From: Reyranella sp.
GTDB lineage: Bacteria; Pseudomonadota; Alphaproteobacteria; Reyranellales; Reyranellaceae
Assembly (NCBI GenBank): GCA_004296815.1
Contig: SCVT01000655.1
Location: forward strand, 1-25,649
Length of the DNA stretch: 25,649 nt
Direction of reading: 5' to 3'
This document shows, one piece after another, positions 22,915 to 25,649 of this stretch (its first letter is position 1; each line of letters begins with the position of its first letter). The notes below the pieces were generated by a model. The model was not told the DNA's origin. It ran no database searches and saw only the letters and a program-made list of their open reading frames with translations. Made by a program: the position numbers and the translations under genes.

Positions 22915-24192
22915 ATGACCGACATGCCCGTCGGCGAGCGCAAGCAGCTCGCTCCCCCGACCGACGATAGCGGCATCCTCGGCTGGATGCGCAAGAACCT
23001 GTTCTCGAGCTGGGGCAACGGCCTCACCACCGTCGTCCTGCTCGTGGCGATCGTCTGGATCCTGAACTGGTTCCTCGAATGGGCGGTCTTCACCGCCAAC
23101 TTCACCGCCTCGACCGGCAGCGAATGCCGCGGCCAGGGCGCGTGCTGGGCGCTGATCCGCGAGAAATTCCGCTACATCTTCTTCGGATCCTTCCCCTACG
23201 AGCAGCACTGGCGGCCGCTGTTCGCCGTCATCGCCATGCTGTCGATGCTGGTGCTGAGCGCCGACCGCCGCATGTGGAACTGGCGTCTCCTGGTGATCTG
23301 GGGCGTTGGCTCCTTCGTCACCTTCCTGCTGATGTTCGGCCAGCTCCACATCCCGCTCTCGCTGTTCCTGGTCGTGGCCCTCGTGGTCGGCGGCATCGGC
23401 ATGGCGATGCGCCAGGGCATCGCGCGCGCCGGCGAGATGAATAGCTACCGCGCGCTGGCGGCGATCGGACTGGTGGGCCTCGTCCTGCGTTTCATCGGCA
23501 TCCTGCCGGCATGGAAGCTCTCGATCGCGCCGCTCAGCTACGTCGAGACCAGCCTGTGGGGCGGCCTGCCGGTGACGATCATCCTCGCCACCTATGGCCT
23601 GGCCTTCGCCTTCCCCTACGGCATCCTCCTGGCGTTGGGCCGCCGCTCCAACCTGCCGCTGGTCAAGGGCCTCTGCGTCGGCTTCATCGAGCTGATCCGC
23701 GGCGTGCCGCTGATCAGCCTGCTGATCATGGCGTCGGTGATGCTGCCGCTGTTCCTGCCCTCGGGCACGACCATCGACAAGTTCCTGCGCGCGCAGGTCG
23801 CCGTCATCCTGTTCGCCGGCGCCTACATCGCCGAGGTGATCCGCGGCGGCTTGCAGTCGCTGCCCAAGGGCCAGTTCGAGGCGGCCGACGCGATGGGCCT
23901 CAACTACCCGCAGAAGACGCTGCTGATCATCCTGCCGCAGGCGCTGCGCGTGGTGATCCCGCCGCTGATCAACACCTTCATCGGCTTCTTCAAGGACACG
24001 TCGCTGGTGCTGATCATCGGCATCTTCGACTTCCTCAACACCGCCAACCAGGCGCTGGTCGATCCCAACTGGGCGGGCTTCCCCGGCGAGGTCTATCTGT
24101 TCGCCGCCTTCGTCTACTTCGTCTTCTGCTACTCGATGTCGCGATACAGCAAGTATCTCGAGCTCGAGCTCAACAAGGGTACGCGCCGCTAG
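22915..24192 (+). CDS. aapM: General L-amino acid ABC transporter permease
   Basis: This is the second permease of the Aap importer, 425 residues. The N-terminus is cytoplasmic, followed by a helix at about 38-60 ([15 protein letters not shown]) and several extra helices before the conserved permease core. The core shows [18 protein letters not shown], the docking loop [20 protein letters not shown], and [24 protein letters not shown] precedes the ATG, only 2 bases after the aapQ stop, so the two are translated together. Confidence 0.93.
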   Translation: MTDMPVGERKQLAPPTDDSGILGWMRKNLFSSWGNGLTTVVLLVAIVWILNWFLEWAVFTANFTASTGSECRGQGACWALIREKFRYIFFGSFPYEQHWRPLFAVIAMLSMLVLSADRRMWNWRLLVIWGVGSFVTFLLMFGQLHIPLSLFLVVALVVGGIGMAMRQGIARAGEMNSYRALAAIGLVGLVLRFIGILPAWKLSIAPLSYVETSLWGGLPVTIILATYGLAFAFPYGILLALGRRSNLPLVKGLCVGFIELIRGVPLISLLIMASVMLPLFLPSGTTIDKFLRAQVAVILFAGAYIAEVIRGGLQSLPKGQFEAADAMGLNYPQKTLLIILPQALRVVIPPLINTFIGFFKDTSLVLIIGIFDFLNTANQALVDPNWAGFPGEVYLFAAFVYFVFCYSMSRYSKYLELELNKGTRR

Positions 24193-24212
24193 GCGCCCGC
24201 GAGGAGCAATTC

Positions 24213-24980
<768 letters not shown>

Positions 24981-25035
24981 GCGGCCGGACGGAGCGATCA
25001 GTGGCGGACGCCTTGGCTCCGCCTTGATCGGCCGC
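24981..25035 (+). terminator. Strong composite stem-loop at the end of the aap operon
   Basis: Three consecutive paired blocks begin right after the aapP stop: GCGGC (24981-24985) with GCCGC (25031-25035), CGATCA (24995-25000) with TGATCG (25025-25030), and GGCGGA (25003-25008) with TCCGCC (25018-25023), around a 9-base loop. No T-run follows, so it may stop transcription with Rho or protect the message end. The rmlB start is 14 bases beyond it. Confidence 0.6.
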
Positions 25036-25048
25036 TAGAAGACCGGCC

Positions 25049-25649
25049 ATGAGGATCCTCGTCACCGGCGGTGCCGGCTTCATTGGCTCCGCCGTCGTGC
25101 GCCACATCGTCCGCGACACCGACTGGACGGTGGCGAACGTCGACAAGCTCACCTACGCCGGCAACCTCGAGTCGCTCGCCGACGCCGGCGCCAGCAACCG
25201 CCACCGCCACTACAAGACCGACATCCGCGACCGTGCCGGGGTGGATGCCGTCTTCGCCGAGTTCCGGCCCGAGGCCGTTCTGCATCTCGCTGCCGAAAGC
25301 CATGTCGACCGATCGATCGACGGTTCCGCGCCCTTCATCGAGACCAATGTCGGCGGCACCTACACGATGCTCGAGGCGACGCTCGCCTACTGGCGCACCC
25401 TCGACGAAGCGGCGCGCGGGCGCTTCCGCTTCCAGCACATCTCGACCGACGAGGTTTTCGGCTCGCTGGGGCCATCGGGCAAGTTCACGGAGACGACGCC
25501 CTATGCGCCCAACTCGCCCTACTCCGCGAGCAAGGCCGCGTCCGATCACCTGGTGCGCGCCTGGCATCACACCTACGGGCTGCCGACGCTCGCCACCAAC
25601 TGCTCGAACAACTACGGCCCCTACCATTTCCCTGAGAAGCTGATCCCGC
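25049..25649 (+). CDS. rmlB: dTDP-glucose 4,6-dehydratase (partial, 3' end beyond window)
   Basis: RmlB converts dTDP-glucose to dTDP-4-keto-6-deoxyglucose with bound NAD, a step in making rhamnose and other deoxysugars for surface polysaccharides. The 200 visible residues include the Rossmann loop TGGAGFIGS (6-14), [23 protein letters not shown], the catalytic STDEVFG (with the Asp-Glu pair that distinguishes dehydratases from epimerases), [10 protein letters not shown], and [17 protein letters not shown]. The ATG at 25049 starts directly at the conserved [10 protein letters not shown]. It probably begins a new dTDP-sugar operon running off the right edge. The motif set makes this much more likely than a UDP-glucose epimerase. 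Confidence 0.94.
   Translation, partial: MRILVTGGAGFIGSAVVRHIVRDTDWTVANVDKLTYAGNLESLADAGASNRHRHYKTDIRDRAGVDAVFAEFRPEAVLHLAAESHVDRSIDGSAPFIETNVGGTYTMLEATLAYWRTLDEAARGRFRFQHISTDEVFGSLGPSGKFTETTPYAPNSPYSASKAASDHLVRAWHHTYGLPTLATNCSNNYGPYHFPEKLIP

Overview
The window is GC-rich (by eye about 65-68% G+C), densely packed bacterial DNA. The proteins, the yajC-secD-secF gene order, an Aap-type general amino-acid transporter and a spermidine/iron-type ABC operon all fit an alphaproteobacterium. A Rhodospirillales/Reyranella-like lineage is my guess, not something the sequence proves. I saw no rRNA, tRNA, CRISPR array, insertion sequence or phage gene.

Layout. (1) 1-2756, minus strand: the protein-export genes yajC-secD-secF (secF runs off the left edge), with a candidate promoter at 2798-2825. 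(2) 2874-4336, plus: a DUF815 AAA+ ATPase followed by a pyridoxamine-phosphate-oxidase-like flavoprotein. (3) 4378-9795, plus: a tightly coupled operon with a Tat-type solute-binding protein, ATPase, two permeases, an Asp/Glu/hydantoin-racemase-fold protein that lacks both catalytic cysteines, and a PuuE-like polysaccharide-deacetylase-family amidohydrolase. It looks like uptake plus breakdown of a small nitrogenous compound. (4) 9792-10761, minus: a MarR regulator and a PaaI-like thioesterase. (5) 10819-16448, plus: a 2Fe-2S/flavin reductase, an SDR, a PaaA-like diiron protein, an unknown protein, an alpha/beta hydrolase and an M81 (MlrC-like) peptidase. (6) 16455-17333, minus: a pirin. (7) 17373-18821, plus: the alpha half of an ADP-forming acyl-CoA synthetase. 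(8) 19030-20436, plus: a secreted M23 peptidase. (9) 20562-24980, plus: the aapJ-aapQ-aapM-aapP operon. (10) 25049-end, plus: the 5' part of a dTDP-glucose 4,6-dehydratase gene.

The most interesting signal is regulatory. The same palindrome, TGTTTG-N5-CAAACA, occurs in the MarR/reductase divergent gap and again in the pirin/acyl-CoA-synthetase divergent gap 6.5 kb away. This suggests that one MarR protein controls the whole 9.8-18.8 kb block. The block would then be a catabolic module in which an acid is activated to a CoA thioester, oxidised by a stand-alone diiron oxygenase with its own reductase, dehydrogenated by the SDR and released by hydrolase or thioesterase. The enzyme set resembles phenylacetyl-CoA or benzoyl-CoA epoxidation, but it is not the paa or box operon, and its substrate is unknown.

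Other points worth a look are the cysteine-free racemase homologue, cysteine-bearing insertions in SecD and SecF, and strong stem-loops after aapJ, after aapP and after the M23 gene.
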